From positions 186,001 to 250,000 of the forward strand of contig NZ_UGJJ01000002.1 of the NCBI RefSeq assembly GCF_900451175.1: DNA of 64,000 nucleotides. The letters run 5' to 3'. The position numbers and the translations under genes were made by a program. Below, one piece after another: positions 40,548 to 49,123 of the stretch. Within the stretch, counting starts at the first letter, position 1. Each line of letters begins with the position of its first letter. This DNA is from Kingella potus (GTDB lineage Bacteria > Pseudomonadota > Gammaproteobacteria > Burkholderiales > Neisseriaceae). The notes beneath the pieces are model-generated. The model had not been told where the DNA came from and ran no database searches. It was given only the letters and a program-made list of their open reading frames with translations.

Positions 40548-43157
40548 ATGAGCAAAACCGTACATTACCTGAAAGACTACCAAGCCCCCGCCCATTCGGT
40601 TTCCCGCACCGATTTGAGCTTCGACATCCGCGACAGCCACACCGAAGTTACCGCCCGCCTTACCATGCGCTGCGAACGCGCGGGCGCGCCGCTGGTGCTC
40701 GACGGCTCGGCCGAACTTGTTTCCTTCAAAATCAACGGCGAAGCGGCAGACTATGTCTTGGAAAACGACAAACTCACCGTTGCCGCTCCGCCTGCGGGCG
40801 GTTTCATTGTGGATACCATCACCCGCGTGAGGCCGTCTGAAAACAAAACCCTGATGGGGCTGTATGAAAGCGGCGGTAACCTCTACACCCAATGCGAGCC
40901 GGAGGGCTTCCGCAAAATCACGTTCTATCCCGACCGCCCCGACGTGATGGCGGAATTTTCCACCACGATTATTGCCGACGCGAAACGCTATCCCGTGCTA
41001 CTCTCCAACGGCAACCAAACCGGCGGCGGCAGCCTGCCCGACGGCCGCCACTGGGCCAAATGGGAAGACCCGTTCAAAAAACCCTGCTACCTTTTCGCCC
41101 TAGTGGCCGGCGACCTTGTCCGCACCGCCGACAGCTTCACCACCCGCAGCGGCCGCAAAGTGGCCGTCGAATTTTTCACCCGCAAAGAAGACGCGGGCAA
41201 AGTGCGCTTCGGCATCGAGTCGCTCAAACACGCGATGAAATGGGACGAAACCCGCTTCGGCCTCGAATACGACTTGGACATTTACATGGTCGTGGCCGTG
41301 GGCGACTTCAACATGGGCGCGATGGAAAACAAAGGCCTCAACATCTTCAACACCGCCTGCGTCCTCGCCGACAGCCGCACCTCCACCGATGCCGATTTCG
41401 AGCGCGTCGAAAGCGTGATTGCCCACGAATACTTCCACAACTGGACGGGCAACCGCGTAACCTGCCGCGACTGGTTTCAGCTTTCCCTCAAAGAAGGCCT
41501 CACCGTCTTCCGCGACCAGGAATTTTCCGCCGACCGCGCCGGCCGCGCCGTGCGCCGCATCGGCAGCGTTTCCCGCCTGCGCGCCTTCCAGTTTCCCGAA
41601 GACGCAGGCCCGACGGCGCATCCCGTCCGCCCGGCCAGCTACGAAGATATGAACAATTTCTACACCATGACCGTCTATGAAAAAGGCGCGGAAGTGGTGC
41701 GTATGTACCACACCTTCCTCGGCGAAGCAGGCTTTCAAAAAGGTATGCGGCTGTATTTCGAGCGGCACGACGGCCGGGCAGTAACCTGCGACGACTTCCG
41801 CGCCGCAATGGCCGATGCCGGCGGCTTCGATTTCGGCCAGTTTGCCCTGTGGTACAGCCAGGCCGGCACCCCCGTACTCGACATCGAAGGCCGTCGGCAA
41901 GACGGCAGCTTTATCCTCAAAGTCCGGCAAACCGTGCCGCCCACACCGGATGCGGCCGCCAAACAGCCGATGCAGATGCCGCTCAAAACCGGCCTGATTT
42001 CCCGCAGCGGCGATAGCCTCGAATTTGAATACGGCGGCAAACGCGGCACCGAAGCCGTCCTCATCCTGACCCAAGCAGAACAGGAATTTGTGCTCGGCGG
42101 TGTCAATACGGATGCCGTGCCCTCCCTGCTGCGCGGCTTCTCCGCCCCCGTGCGGGCCAACTATCCCTACACCGATGCCGACCTCGCCCTGCTGCTTGCG
42201 CACGACCCCGACCCCTTCGCCCGCTGGGAAGCCGGCCAAACCCTGCTGCGCCGCGCCGTGGCCGCCAATATCGCCGCCGCCGCCGAAGGCCGCCCGCTGC
42301 CCGCACACGCCGCCCTGCGCGAAGCCCTCGGCCACGTCCTCGCCGCCGACATCGACCCCGCCTACCAAGCCCTGCTGCTGTCTGTGCCGACCGAAGCCGA
42401 ACTGTGGGCCGATATGGAAAACTTCGACCCGCTCGCCGTCCACCAAGCCCGCGAAGCCCTGCTCGACCTGATTGCCGCCGCATTCCACAGCCGTTTTCTC
42501 GCCCTCAACAGCGCAGCCCGCGAACAGGAAGAGCGTTTTCCCGACCCCTACGGCTACGCCCCCGAACCCGCCGCCCTGCGCACCCTGCGCAACGTCTGCC
42601 GCGCCTTCATCCTGCGCGCCGACCCCGCGCATATCGAACAAGTGTCGGAAAAATATGACGAAATGGCGAAAAACATGACCCACGAATGGGGCATCATGAG
42701 CGCGGTAAACAACAACCCTTCGCCCCTGCGCGACAGCCTGCTGGCAAAATTCGGCGGAAAATTTGCCGCCGACGCACTGGCAATGGACAAATACTTCGCC
42801 CTCACCGCCTCCTCTCTGCGCGGCGACACCCCGCAGCAGGTACGCGCCGCGCTGCAACACCCGCAGTACAACGCGCAAAACCCCAACAAAGTCCGCGCCC
42901 TGATCGGCACGTTCACCCGCAACGTACCGCATTTCCACGCCGCCGACGGCTCGGGCTACCGCTTCCTCGCCGACAAAATCCTCGAAACCGACCGCTTCAA
43001 TCCCTCGCTCGCTTCCGGCCTTGCCCGCGCCTTCAACATCTGCCGCCGCCTCGAGCCGCAGCGGCAGGCACTGATGAAGGCCGAACTCGAACGCATCGCC
43101 GCCGTGGAAAACCTGTCGTCCGAAACCGGAGAAATCGTCGGCAAAATCCTTGCCTGA
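40548..43157 (+). CDS. pepN: Aminopeptidase N
   Basis: The 869-residue M1-family zinc aminopeptidase has the GAMEN substrate motif (residues 257-261), the zinc site HEYFH (His293, Glu294, His297) and Glu316 in LKEGLTVF. Length fits the bacterial PepN form (about 870). It removes N-terminal residues from peptides in the cytoplasm. A coding DUS gives RVRPSENKT near residue 97. A TAGAAT hexamer 37 bases upstream may be its -10 box. Confidence 0.97.
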   Translation: MSKTVHYLKDYQAPAHSVSRTDLSFDIRDSHTEVTARLTMRCERAGAPLVLDGSAELVSFKINGEAADYVLENDKLTVAAPPAGGFIVDTITRVRPSENKTLMGLYESGGNLYTQCEPEGFRKITFYPDRPDVMAEFSTTIIADAKRYPVLLSNGNQTGGGSLPDGRHWAKWEDPFKKPCYLFALVAGDLVRTADSFTTRSGRKVAVEFFTRKEDAGKVRFGIESLKHAMKWDETRFGLEYDLDIYMVVAVGDFNMGAMENKGLNIFNTACVLADSRTSTDADFERVESVIAHEYFHNWTGNRVTCRDWFQLSLKEGLTVFRDQEFSADRAGRAVRRIGSVSRLRAFQFPEDAGPTAHPVRPASYEDMNNFYTMTVYEKGAEVVRMYHTFLGEAGFQKGMRLYFERHDGRAVTCDDFRAAMADAGGFDFGQFALWYSQAGTPVLDIEGRRQDGSFILKVRQTVPPTPDAAAKQPMQMPLKTGLISRSGDSLEFEYGGKRGTEAVLILTQAEQEFVLGGVNTDAVPSLLRGFSAPVRANYPYTDADLALLLAHDPDPFARWEAGQTLLRRAVAANIAAAAEGRPLPAHAALREALGHVLAADIDPAYQALLLSVPTEAELWADMENFDPLAVHQAREALLDLIAAAFHSRFLALNSAAREQEERFPDPYGYAPEPAALRTLRNVCRAFILRADPAHIEQVSEKYDEMAKNMTHEWGIMSAVNNNPSPLRDSLLAKFGGKFAADALAMDKYFALTASSLRGDTPQQVRAALQHPQYNAQNPNKVRALIGTFTRNVPHFHAADGSGYRFLADKILETDRFNPSLASGLARAFNICRRLEPQRQALMKAELERIAAVENLSSETGEIVGKILA

Positions 43158-43212
43158 CCTGTTTGTGCGGACGAAACGCACACGCCTTGCCCGCCCTGCG
43201 GCGGCATAATCG

Positions 43213-43247
43213 GAGGCCGTCTGAAAACCTTGTTTTCAGACGGCCTC
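43213..43247. terminator. DUS hairpin after pepN
   Basis: GAGGCCGTCTGAAAACC and its complement with a two-base loop. Confidence 0.8.
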
Positions 43248-43439
43248 TTCCTTTTATTCCCTCTCCCGCTTGCGGGGGAGGGATAGGGTGGGGGCTTTGC
43301 TGCTCGGAGGATATTTGCAGACAAAAGGGCAAAGCGGTTCTGCCAACCGCTACCCTTCCTAGCCCTCCACAGCGCGGGCATAGGAGAGGCAGCAGGTCTG
43401 TTGCGGCGGGCATTTTCAGACGGCTTCTGCATCGGTAGG

Positions 43440-43712
43440 GACACGTGCGTGGCTGCGCCACACACCCTGCGGCTGGTTTGGCAAGGCTGTGTCCGGTACG
43501 GAAAATATTGCCGTTCGGGTAGGGTGTGCCGCCGAAGCGGCGCACGCGTTTTCTGTGGGGGCAGGCTGGTGTGGGGCTTTTACGGCTTGGCGGGAACGCG
43601 TGCGTGGCTGCGCCACACACCCTACGGCTGGTTTGGCAAAACTGTGTTCGGTACGGAAAATATTGCCTTCGAGTAGGGTGTGCCGCCGAAGATGACGCAC
43701 GCGTTTTCTGCG
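43440..43712. repeat. Duplicated REP-like units
   Basis: Two copies of a unit of about 155 bp: each has CGTGGCTGCGCCACACACCC, then CGGCTGGTTTGGCAA, a GTACGGAAAATATTGCC stretch and GTAGGGTGTGCCGCCGAAG. The whole gap 43158-43908 holds DUS pairs, these units and a CTCCCGCTTGC..GGGGAGGG hairpin repeated near 43263 and 43803; no gene. Confidence 0.7.
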
Positions 43713-43743
43713 GACTGCTGCATTTGACGGCATAGGAAAATGT

Positions 43744-43784
43744 AAGGCCGTCTGAAAAACATATTGCGGTTTTCAGACGGCCTC
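43744..43784. repeat. DUS inverted pair
   Basis: AAGGCCGTCTGAAAAAC and facing copy, in the repeat-rich gap before the lysR pseudogene. Confidence 0.65.
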
Positions 43785-43908
43785 TTCCTTTTGTCTTCTC
43801 TCCCGCTTGCAGGGGAGGGTTAGGGTGGGGGCTGCCAACCGCACCCTATCCCCAAACCTCCCTCAGCGCGGGTGCATGGAGGCAGCAGGTCTGCGGCGGC
43901 GGGTGTTT

Positions 43909-44786
43909 TCAGACGGCCTGCGCCAGCAGCCAGTTTTTCACCGCCTGCACCGCCGCTGTGTTTCTGTGGCGGTGCGGCACGCAGAGGCGGTAGGGGCTGC
44001 CGTTCAGCTCGGCGGGCGGACGGGCTGCAACAGCCCGCTGTCCAGTTCTGCCGCCGCCATGCGTTTGCCGATTATCGCCACGCCCTGCCCTGCCACGGCG
44101 GCGCGCATCAGATGGGTGGCATCGGAATAGCGGATGCCGCGCTGCACGTTTTGCAGCGGCACGCCTGCGGCTTTTGCCCATTCGTTCCAGCCGATGGCGG
44201 TTTGGCCGGGGTTGTGCCAGTCCAAATGAATCAGCGGCCATTGCGCGGTGTCGCTGCCCAGCCGCGCCAGCAGGGAGGGGGCGGCAACGGGGGCGAAGCG
44301 TTCGCGGAACAGCTCGGTTTCGTCTGTGTTTTCGCATACGCCGTCGCCGTAGCGCACTGCCAAATCCGCGCCGCCGCCTGTTAAATCTGCCAAATCGTAG
44401 CCCGCGCGGATGTGCAGCTCGATTTCGGGGCAGGCAGCCTGAAAAGCCGATAGTCGGGGCATCAGCCATTGCACGGCAAATTCGGGGGTGAGCGACACAA
44501 TCACGCTTTGCCGCGCAGCATGGCGGATTTGCGCCACGGCATCGGCAACGGCGGCAAGGCTGCGCCCGACGGCATCAGACAGGATTTTGCCGTCTTCGGT
44601 CAGCACTACGGCGCGGACTTTGCGTTCAAACAGCGGTTTGCCGATTTGCGTTTCCAGCAGGCGGATGCGGTGGCTGACGGCGGTGGCGGTTACCGCGAGC
44701 TCGGCGGCGGCGTGTTTGAAGCTGCCCAAACGGGCGGCGGCTTCAAAGGCGTGCAAAGCGTCAAGGGAGAAGGGGAATCGGGGCAT
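43909..44786 (-). pseudogene. LysR-family regulator, GcvA-like, frameshifted near its end
   Basis: The first 260 residues (MPRFPFSLDALHAFEAAARL, SFKHAAAELAVTATAVSHRI, LFERKVRAVVLTEDG) form a normal GcvA-like LysR protein up to GLLQPVRPPS and a stop at 44004. The missing tail (PAELNGSPYRLCVPHRHRNT, AAVQAVKNWLLAQAV) is in another frame and ends in a DUS at 43909. One indel near 44010, in a GC-rich stretch, explains it; a sequencing error is also possible. It is divergent from azoR and may control it. Two Kingella-dialect DUS words lie within and before it. Confidence 0.75.
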
Positions 44787-44953
44787 GGTGGTGGAGGCAG
44801 CCTGAAAACGGGTTTTACAAAACGATTTGAAAAAACAGATGCGGACAGATGAGCAAATCTTGTTTATCGGCTGAAAATATATCGTTTGTTTGCCGTAAAA
44901 TCAATTTATAAAATGTGCGCTACATTCTTTTAACTCATCTATAAGGATTGGAT

Positions 44954-45634
44954 ATGACGACTGTTTTGCACATTGATTCCAGCGCGCGCGGCGGTATTTC
45001 GGGGCAGGAGCCGCACGGCTCGCACACCCGCAGGCTGACGGCGCGTTTTGTCCAGCGTTTTCAGGTGTTGCGCCCCGATTGTGAAGTGCTGTACCGCGAT
45101 GTCGGCACGCATCCGCCCAAGCCTGTGAGCGGCGCATGGATACAGGCGGCGTTCACGCCCGAAGCGCAGCGCGAGGATTGGATGCGCGATATTTTGCGCG
45201 AAAGCGATGCGCTGGTGGACGAGCTTATCCGCGCCGACCTGATTGTGGCGGGTGTGCCGATGTACAATTTTTCCATGCCCGCGCAGTTCAAGGCCTATAT
45301 TGACAACATTGTGCGCGTGGGGCGCACGTTCGGCTTTGACCGCAGCCGCGCGGGCGAGCCCTACTGGCCGCTGCTGGCGGCGCAGGGCAAACGGCTGCTG
45401 ATTGTTTCTTCGCGCGGCGATTACGGCTACGGTGCAGGCGGGCGCATCGCCACACGCAACCATGTGGAGCCTGCGGTACGCACGGCATTCGCCTATATTG
45501 GCATCACCGACACTTATTCCGTGGCGGCGGAATACGATGAATTTGGCGGAGAACGTTTGGCGCAGTCGCTGGCGCAGGCGGAAGCGGAGACGGACAGGCT
45601 GGCGGAGGTGTTGGCGGAGGGTAAGGCCGTCTGA
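44954..45634 (+). CDS. azoR: FMN-dependent NADH-azoreductase
   Basis: The 226-residue flavodoxin-like protein has the AzoR motifs: LHIDSSARGG at the start, SHTRRLTARFVQRF, LIVAGVPMYNFSMPAQFKAY, IDNIVRVGRTFGFD and LIVSSRGDYG. It reduces quinones and azo compounds with NADH. The ATG at 44954 has AAGGA 6 bases upstream; a TTG six bases earlier is possible. It is divergent from the frameshifted lysR gene, a common regulator-azoR arrangement. The stop lies in a DUS. Confidence 0.9.
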   Translation: MTTVLHIDSSARGGISGQEPHGSHTRRLTARFVQRFQVLRPDCEVLYRDVGTHPPKPVSGAWIQAAFTPEAQREDWMRDILRESDALVDELIRADLIVAGVPMYNFSMPAQFKAYIDNIVRVGRTFGFDRSRAGEPYWPLLAAQGKRLLIVSSRGDYGYGAGGRIATRNHVEPAVRTAFAYIGITDTYSVAAEYDEFGGERLAQSLAQAEAETDRLAEVLAEGKAV

Positions 45635-45752
45635 AAACGGGACAGCAAACAAACTGTCCGAAAAGCGCAAAACAAAATTTCGGATGTGCCGCATCCTTGC
45701 TTTCAGACGGCCTCGTTCGCCGTTTGACAACCGCCGCGTACACCTGAAGCAG

Positions 45753-45835
45753 GGTGCGTGGCTTGCGCCGCACACACTGCTTTACCCTGCCGAATCCGCC
45801 TAGGGTATGTCGCCAAAGCGGCGCACGCGTCTTTG
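45753..45835. repeat. REP-like pair
   Basis: GTGCGTGGCTTGCGCCGCAC near 45755 and GGGTATGTCGCCAAAGCGGC near 45803 are two degenerate copies of the dispersed hairpin. The gap 45635-45988 has no gene. Confidence 0.55.
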
Positions 45836-45935
45836 CCTGCGTTGGAAATAGAGCGGAAAAGAGGCAGGGCGGCAGGCGGTGCGGAGGCCGCGCAATGCCG
45901 CAGTTTTTATTGTGTCCGCCATACGGGCATATAAG

Positions 45936-45968
45936 GAGGCCGTCTGAAAACAGTTTTCAGACGGCCTC
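45936..45968. terminator. DUS hairpin at the end of the PPIase cluster
   Basis: GAGGCCGTCTGAAAAC and complement, nearly loopless. Confidence 0.8.
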
Positions 45969-45988
45969 TTTGACGGATGGGCAAGGAT

Positions 45989-46735
45989 TTACAGATTGAT
46001 GCCGTTGGCTTTGAGCAGTTCGGCGATTTTTTCCCGTGCTTTGCGCTGTTTGATCAGCGTGGTGATTTGGTCTTTCAGCTCTTCAAACGACGGGGCGTTT
46101 TCGGCCTGTCCGGTTGCGGCGATTTTCAGCAGGTAGTAGCCGCCGCCAAAGGCAACGGGCTTATGGCTGATCTGGCCGCGCTGCATGGGGGCTGCGGCTG
46201 CGGCGAGCTCGGGCGGGAGCTGGGCGAGGGGAACGAAGCCGGCAAGCTGCTCCTGCGCGGGATTGGGGTAGCGTTTCATCAATTCTTCAAAGCTGAGGCC
46301 TTTGAGCAGGAGCTGTTGGGCTTGCAGGGCTTCGGCTTCGCTGGCGAAGCCAACCTGTTGCAGCCTGACGGCGCGGGTCTGCTCGGCATAGGCGGCTTTG
46401 AGTTCTTCGTCGCCGGCGGTAAAGGAGGCGGCAAGATGTTCGGCGTATTGGTCGGCATAGAAACGGGCTTCGAGGTTTTTCCATTGCGCCTGTATTTCGG
46501 GCTTTTTGTCGAGACCGAGTTTGACCGCTTCGTTTTTGAGAATGTCGTCGGCGGCCAGACGTTTTTCCACGTCGGCGCGGAGTTCGGCAGGCGGTTCGCC
46601 CGCTTCGGGCGGCGCGGTTTCGGCCATTTGTTTGAGGACGGCATCCACGCGGGCTTTGTCGATTGCGGGTGCGGCGGCAATTGCGAGGCCGGTAAGGGCG
46701 AGGGTCATGCTGGCAAGCAGTGTTTTGTGTTTCAT
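45989..46735 (-). CDS. Exported peptidyl-prolyl isomerase-like chaperone
   Basis: The 248-residue protein has a signal peptide (residues 1-22, IAAAP) and a PrsA/SurA-like plan: an N-terminal helical chaperone part (VDAVLKQMAE to AEHLAAS) and a parvulin domain (RAVRLQQVGFASEAEALQA, LAGFVPLAQLPPELAAAA, GGYYLLKI). It probably aids outer-membrane or secreted protein folding in the periplasm. It is the last gene of the minus-strand cluster and paralogous to the next upstream gene. Confidence 0.82.
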   Translation of the reverse strand: MKHKTLLASMTLALTGLAIAAAPAIDKARVDAVLKQMAETAPPEAGEPPAELRADVEKRLAADDILKNEAVKLGLDKKPEIQAQWKNLEARFYADQYAEHLAASFTAGDEELKAAYAEQTRAVRLQQVGFASEAEALQAQQLLLKGLSFEELMKRYPNPAQEQLAGFVPLAQLPPELAAAAAPMQRGQISHKPVAFGGGYYLLKIAATGQAENAPSFEELKDQITTLIKQRKAREKIAELLKANGINL

Positions 46736-46825
46736 GGTTTTTCCTGGTGGTGTCTGCGGTTGTCCGTCAGTACGGCGGCGTTTCCCGTCGGAGGAAATGC
46801 CGCCGCACCGTCCGGCTGCCCGATC

Positions 46826-47704
46826 TTATTTTCCGGCCGGGGTGATGGTGGCTTTTTCGGCGATGTCGCTGATGGCTTTGCTGATTTTCTGCCGGAGCAG
46901 GCTGCGGGTAATGTCTGCCTTGACCTGCTCGAAGGTGGGGATTTGCACCGGGCGTTTGTCGTTGATGTAGAACACGCCGTATACGCCGTTGCCTTCGATG
47001 GGAGTGGCGGTAAACTGGCCTTTTTTGAGGTCTTTGACGGCGTTGTAGACGGGCGGCGCTGCGGCTTCGAGGTCTTTGAGGGGGTCGTATTCTTTGTTGA
47101 TGCCGCCCGTTTGCTTGGCTTGGGGGTCGGCGGAGTATTTGCGGGCTGTGGCGGCGAAGGGTTTGTTGGCTTTGAGGTCTTTGATGGCTTTTTCGGCATC
47201 TTCTTTTTTCGGCGTGAGGATTTCGCCGATTTGGACTTCGCTGCTGCCTTTATAGTGGCTTTGCATTTCTTCGTAATTTTTACGCGCGTCGGCATCGCTG
47301 ACGGGCTGCGTGCGGGCGATGTGGGCGATAAAGGCTTGGTTGAGCAGCTCGTTTTGGTAGTCTTCCCATTGCTGTTTGAAGCCGGGCTTTTTGTCCGCTC
47401 CTGCTTTTTGTGCGGCTTTGCGGGCGTTTTCGAGGGCGGCTTTGTATTCTTGCCCCTGGTCGAGTTTGAGGCGGCGTGCTTCTTGGACGACGAGGGTGCG
47501 GGTTACGATGTCGCTCAGAAGTTCGGAGCGGATTTCGGCACTGTCGGCGGGAATATTGGGGTTTTGCGCACGGAGGGCTTGGACGTAGCGGTCGACTTCC
47601 CTGCTGCTGATTTTGCTGCCGTTGACGGTTACGAGTGTCTGTGCGGCAAGGCTGCCGGAAAGGACGGCGAGGAGGAGGGCTTGGGCAAGATGGGATTTTT
47701 TCAT
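46826..47704 (-). CDS. Exported parvulin-type peptidyl-prolyl isomerase
   Basis: The 292-residue protein has a signal peptide (residues 1-21), an N-terminal SurA-like segment (LVTVNGSKISSREVDRYVQA) and a parvulin domain (VQIGEILTPKKEDAEKAIKD, FAATARKYSADPQAKQTGGI, GVYGVFYINDKRPVQIPTFE). It lies between bolA and the second PPIase gene. The pair is a periplasmic folding-factor duplication. Confidence 0.87.
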   Translation of the reverse strand: MKKSHLAQALLLAVLSGSLAAQTLVTVNGSKISSREVDRYVQALRAQNPNIPADSAEIRSELLSDIVTRTLVVQEARRLKLDQGQEYKAALENARKAAQKAGADKKPGFKQQWEDYQNELLNQAFIAHIARTQPVSDADARKNYEEMQSHYKGSSEVQIGEILTPKKEDAEKAIKDLKANKPFAATARKYSADPQAKQTGGINKEYDPLKDLEAAAPPVYNAVKDLKKGQFTATPIEGNGVYGVFYINDKRPVQIPTFEQVKADITRSLLRQKISKAISDIAEKATITPAGK

Positions 47705-47722
47705 GGCTTTGCTCTTTTCGGG

Positions 47723-48007
47723 TTAGGGGTTGCTGCGGTTGAAAAATTCGTCGGGAGTCAGGGCGCGGATGGCGAGGGCGTGGATGCGGCCGGTGCGGAA
47801 GTGCTGTTCCAGCGGAGCTTTGACCATGCGCTGGCGCATGATGCGGGATACGTTTTCAAATGCGCCGCTGACAACGAGGATGCGGTAGTGCCCGCCGCCG
47901 GTGTTGCCCGCGTGTCCGGCATGAAGATGGCTTTCGTCGGCAAATTCGAATACGTCGGGATTCAGGTGCGACAAGGCCGTCTTGATTTCGGTTTCCATGT
48001 CCTGCAT
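47723..48007 (-). CDS. BolA family protein
   Basis: The 94-residue protein has the BolA pattern: METEIKTALSHLNPDVFEFA, DESHLHAGHAGNTGGGHYRI, LVVSGAFENVSRIMRQRMV, and HALAIRALTPDEF. BolA proteins work with monothiol glutaredoxins in iron-sulfur handling. Starts at 48007 (MQD...) and 47998 (MET...) are both possible; the first directly follows the yciI-like stop, so coupling favours it. Confidence 0.88.
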   Translation of the reverse strand: MQDMETEIKTALSHLNPDVFEFADESHLHAGHAGNTGGGHYRILVVSGAFENVSRIMRQRMVKAPLEQHFRTGRIHALAIRALTPDEFFNRSNP

Positions 48008-48008
48008 T

Positions 48009-48305
48009 TTATTTGAATACGGCTTTGTAGGGCTTGATGAGGATTTCCGCATATACGCCCGCTTCGGCATAGGGGTCTTGTTCCGCCCATTCTTGTGCGG
48101 CATCGAGCGAGTCGAACGAGGCGACAATCAGGCTTCCGGAAACGCGCTCTGGGTTTTCGGGCAGGGGGTTGGGGCCGGCGGTAAGCAGGCGGCCTTCTGC
48201 TTTGAGTTTTTCCAAACGGGCAAGATGGGCGGGACGCGCCGCCATGCGGGCTTCATGTACATTGTCGCCGTCGGTGGCCAGAAGCATATAGTATTGTTCA
48301 GTCAT
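48009..48305 (-). CDS. YciI family protein
   Basis: The 98-residue protein has the YciI fold pattern: YMLLATDGDN, RMAARPAHLARLEKLKAEGR, LLTAGPNPLPE, IVASFDSLDAAQEWAEQDPY and AGVYAEILIKPYKAVF. It carries the His-Asp pair of the family, whose biochemical role is unknown. It overlaps the upstream yciB gene by 8 bases, and bolA starts just after it. Confidence 0.9.
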   Translation of the reverse strand: MTEQYYMLLATDGDNVHEARMAARPAHLARLEKLKAEGRLLTAGPNPLPENPERVSGSLIVASFDSLDAAQEWAEQDPYAEAGVYAEILIKPYKAVFK

Positions 48306-48849
48306 TTTGCGGTTCCTTGGTCAGGTGGCGGCTCAGGTAGATGCCTTGAGCCAGAAAGAAGAGAAACATCAGGGCGGTGGAGCCGAAGAATTTGTAATTG
48401 TTCCATACGGCTTCGCGTTCGGCGGTAAACGGATAGGCCACAGCCAGATTGATTGCACCCATCACGGCAAGAAACACAATCCATGCGGCGGTAAGCCGTT
48501 TCCACACATGCTCGGGCAGATCGACTTCCTTGCCCAATAAGGCGCGCAGGCTGTTTTTTTTCATCAGGCTGCCGATCAGCATCGCTGCCGCGCCCGCCCA
48601 AAAGAGCAGGGTGGGTTTCCACATAATAAAGGTGCGGTTGCCGGTCAGCACGGTTGCGCCGCCGAATACGACAATCAGCAGCAGGGAAACCCACTGCATG
48701 GTTTCCAGTTTTCTGTATTTCCACCATAAAAAAGCCGCCTGCACCAAGCCTGCGGCAATGGCGACGGAGGTGGCGGTAACGATGTTTTTGGTAATAATGT
48801 AGGTCAGAAAAAACAGAATGACGGCAATCAGGTCGCTTGCTGCTTTCAT
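48298..48849 (-). CDS. yciB: Inner-membrane septation protein A (YciB/IspZ)
   Basis: The 183-residue protein has five membrane segments and the YciB motifs: LIAVILFFLTYIITKNIVTA, TATSVAIAAGLVQAAFLWWK, FGGATVLTGNRTFIMWKPTL, and LTAAWIVFLAVMGAINLAVA. The protein is linked to cell envelope and septation. It is the first gene of a five-gene minus-strand cluster (yciB, yciI, bolA, two PPIases). The ATG at 48849 was chosen over upstream ones because the family starts directly with the first membrane segment. Confidence 0.9.
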   Translation of the reverse strand: MKAASDLIAVILFFLTYIITKNIVTATSVAIAAGLVQAAFLWWKYRKLETMQWVSLLLIVVFGGATVLTGNRTFIMWKPTLLFWAGAAAMLIGSLMKKNSLRALLGKEVDLPEHVWKRLTAAWIVFLAVMGAINLAVAYPFTAEREAVWNNYKFFGSTALMFLFFLAQGIYLSRHLTKEPQND

Positions 48850-49034
48850 GCGGTGTGTCTTCAAATGAAAACCGCCATCATACAGTCCCCGGCTTTTTTT
48901 TGCACCTGTTTCCACGGCTCTTCCTTAAAAATAAGGCCGTCTGAAAACGCCGGACGGGACGGTAGCATACGGTAAGTGTAATCGCATGATAACAACATTA
49001 AAAAGCGTCAAATCGGATTCGGAACGTGTTAAAT

Positions 49035-49064
49035 TTGGCAAGACAGGGCAAGAAAAGATATGAT
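49035..49064 (+). promoter_or_regulatory. Putative promoter of the tspA/fimV-like gene
   Basis: TTGGCA (49035-49040) and TATGAT (49059-49064), spacer 18, about 60 bases before the likely TTG start. Confidence 0.5.
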
Positions 49065-49123
49065 ACGCGGCTGTAAAAGCCTTGCGGCAGGCATTGCGCC
49101 GCAGTCAGTCAGAGGGATTAATT

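Noticed and set aside
41100..43181. Long minus-strand open frame opposite pepN
   Set aside because: It mirrors pepN in a GC-rich region and its translation is low-complexity Gly/Ala/Val/Phe; pepN on the other strand has all catalytic motifs.
45977..48016. 679-codon plus-strand frame across the PPIase/bolA cluster
   Set aside because: It spans several recognised genes on the other strand and has no domain; a typical GC-rich shadow frame.
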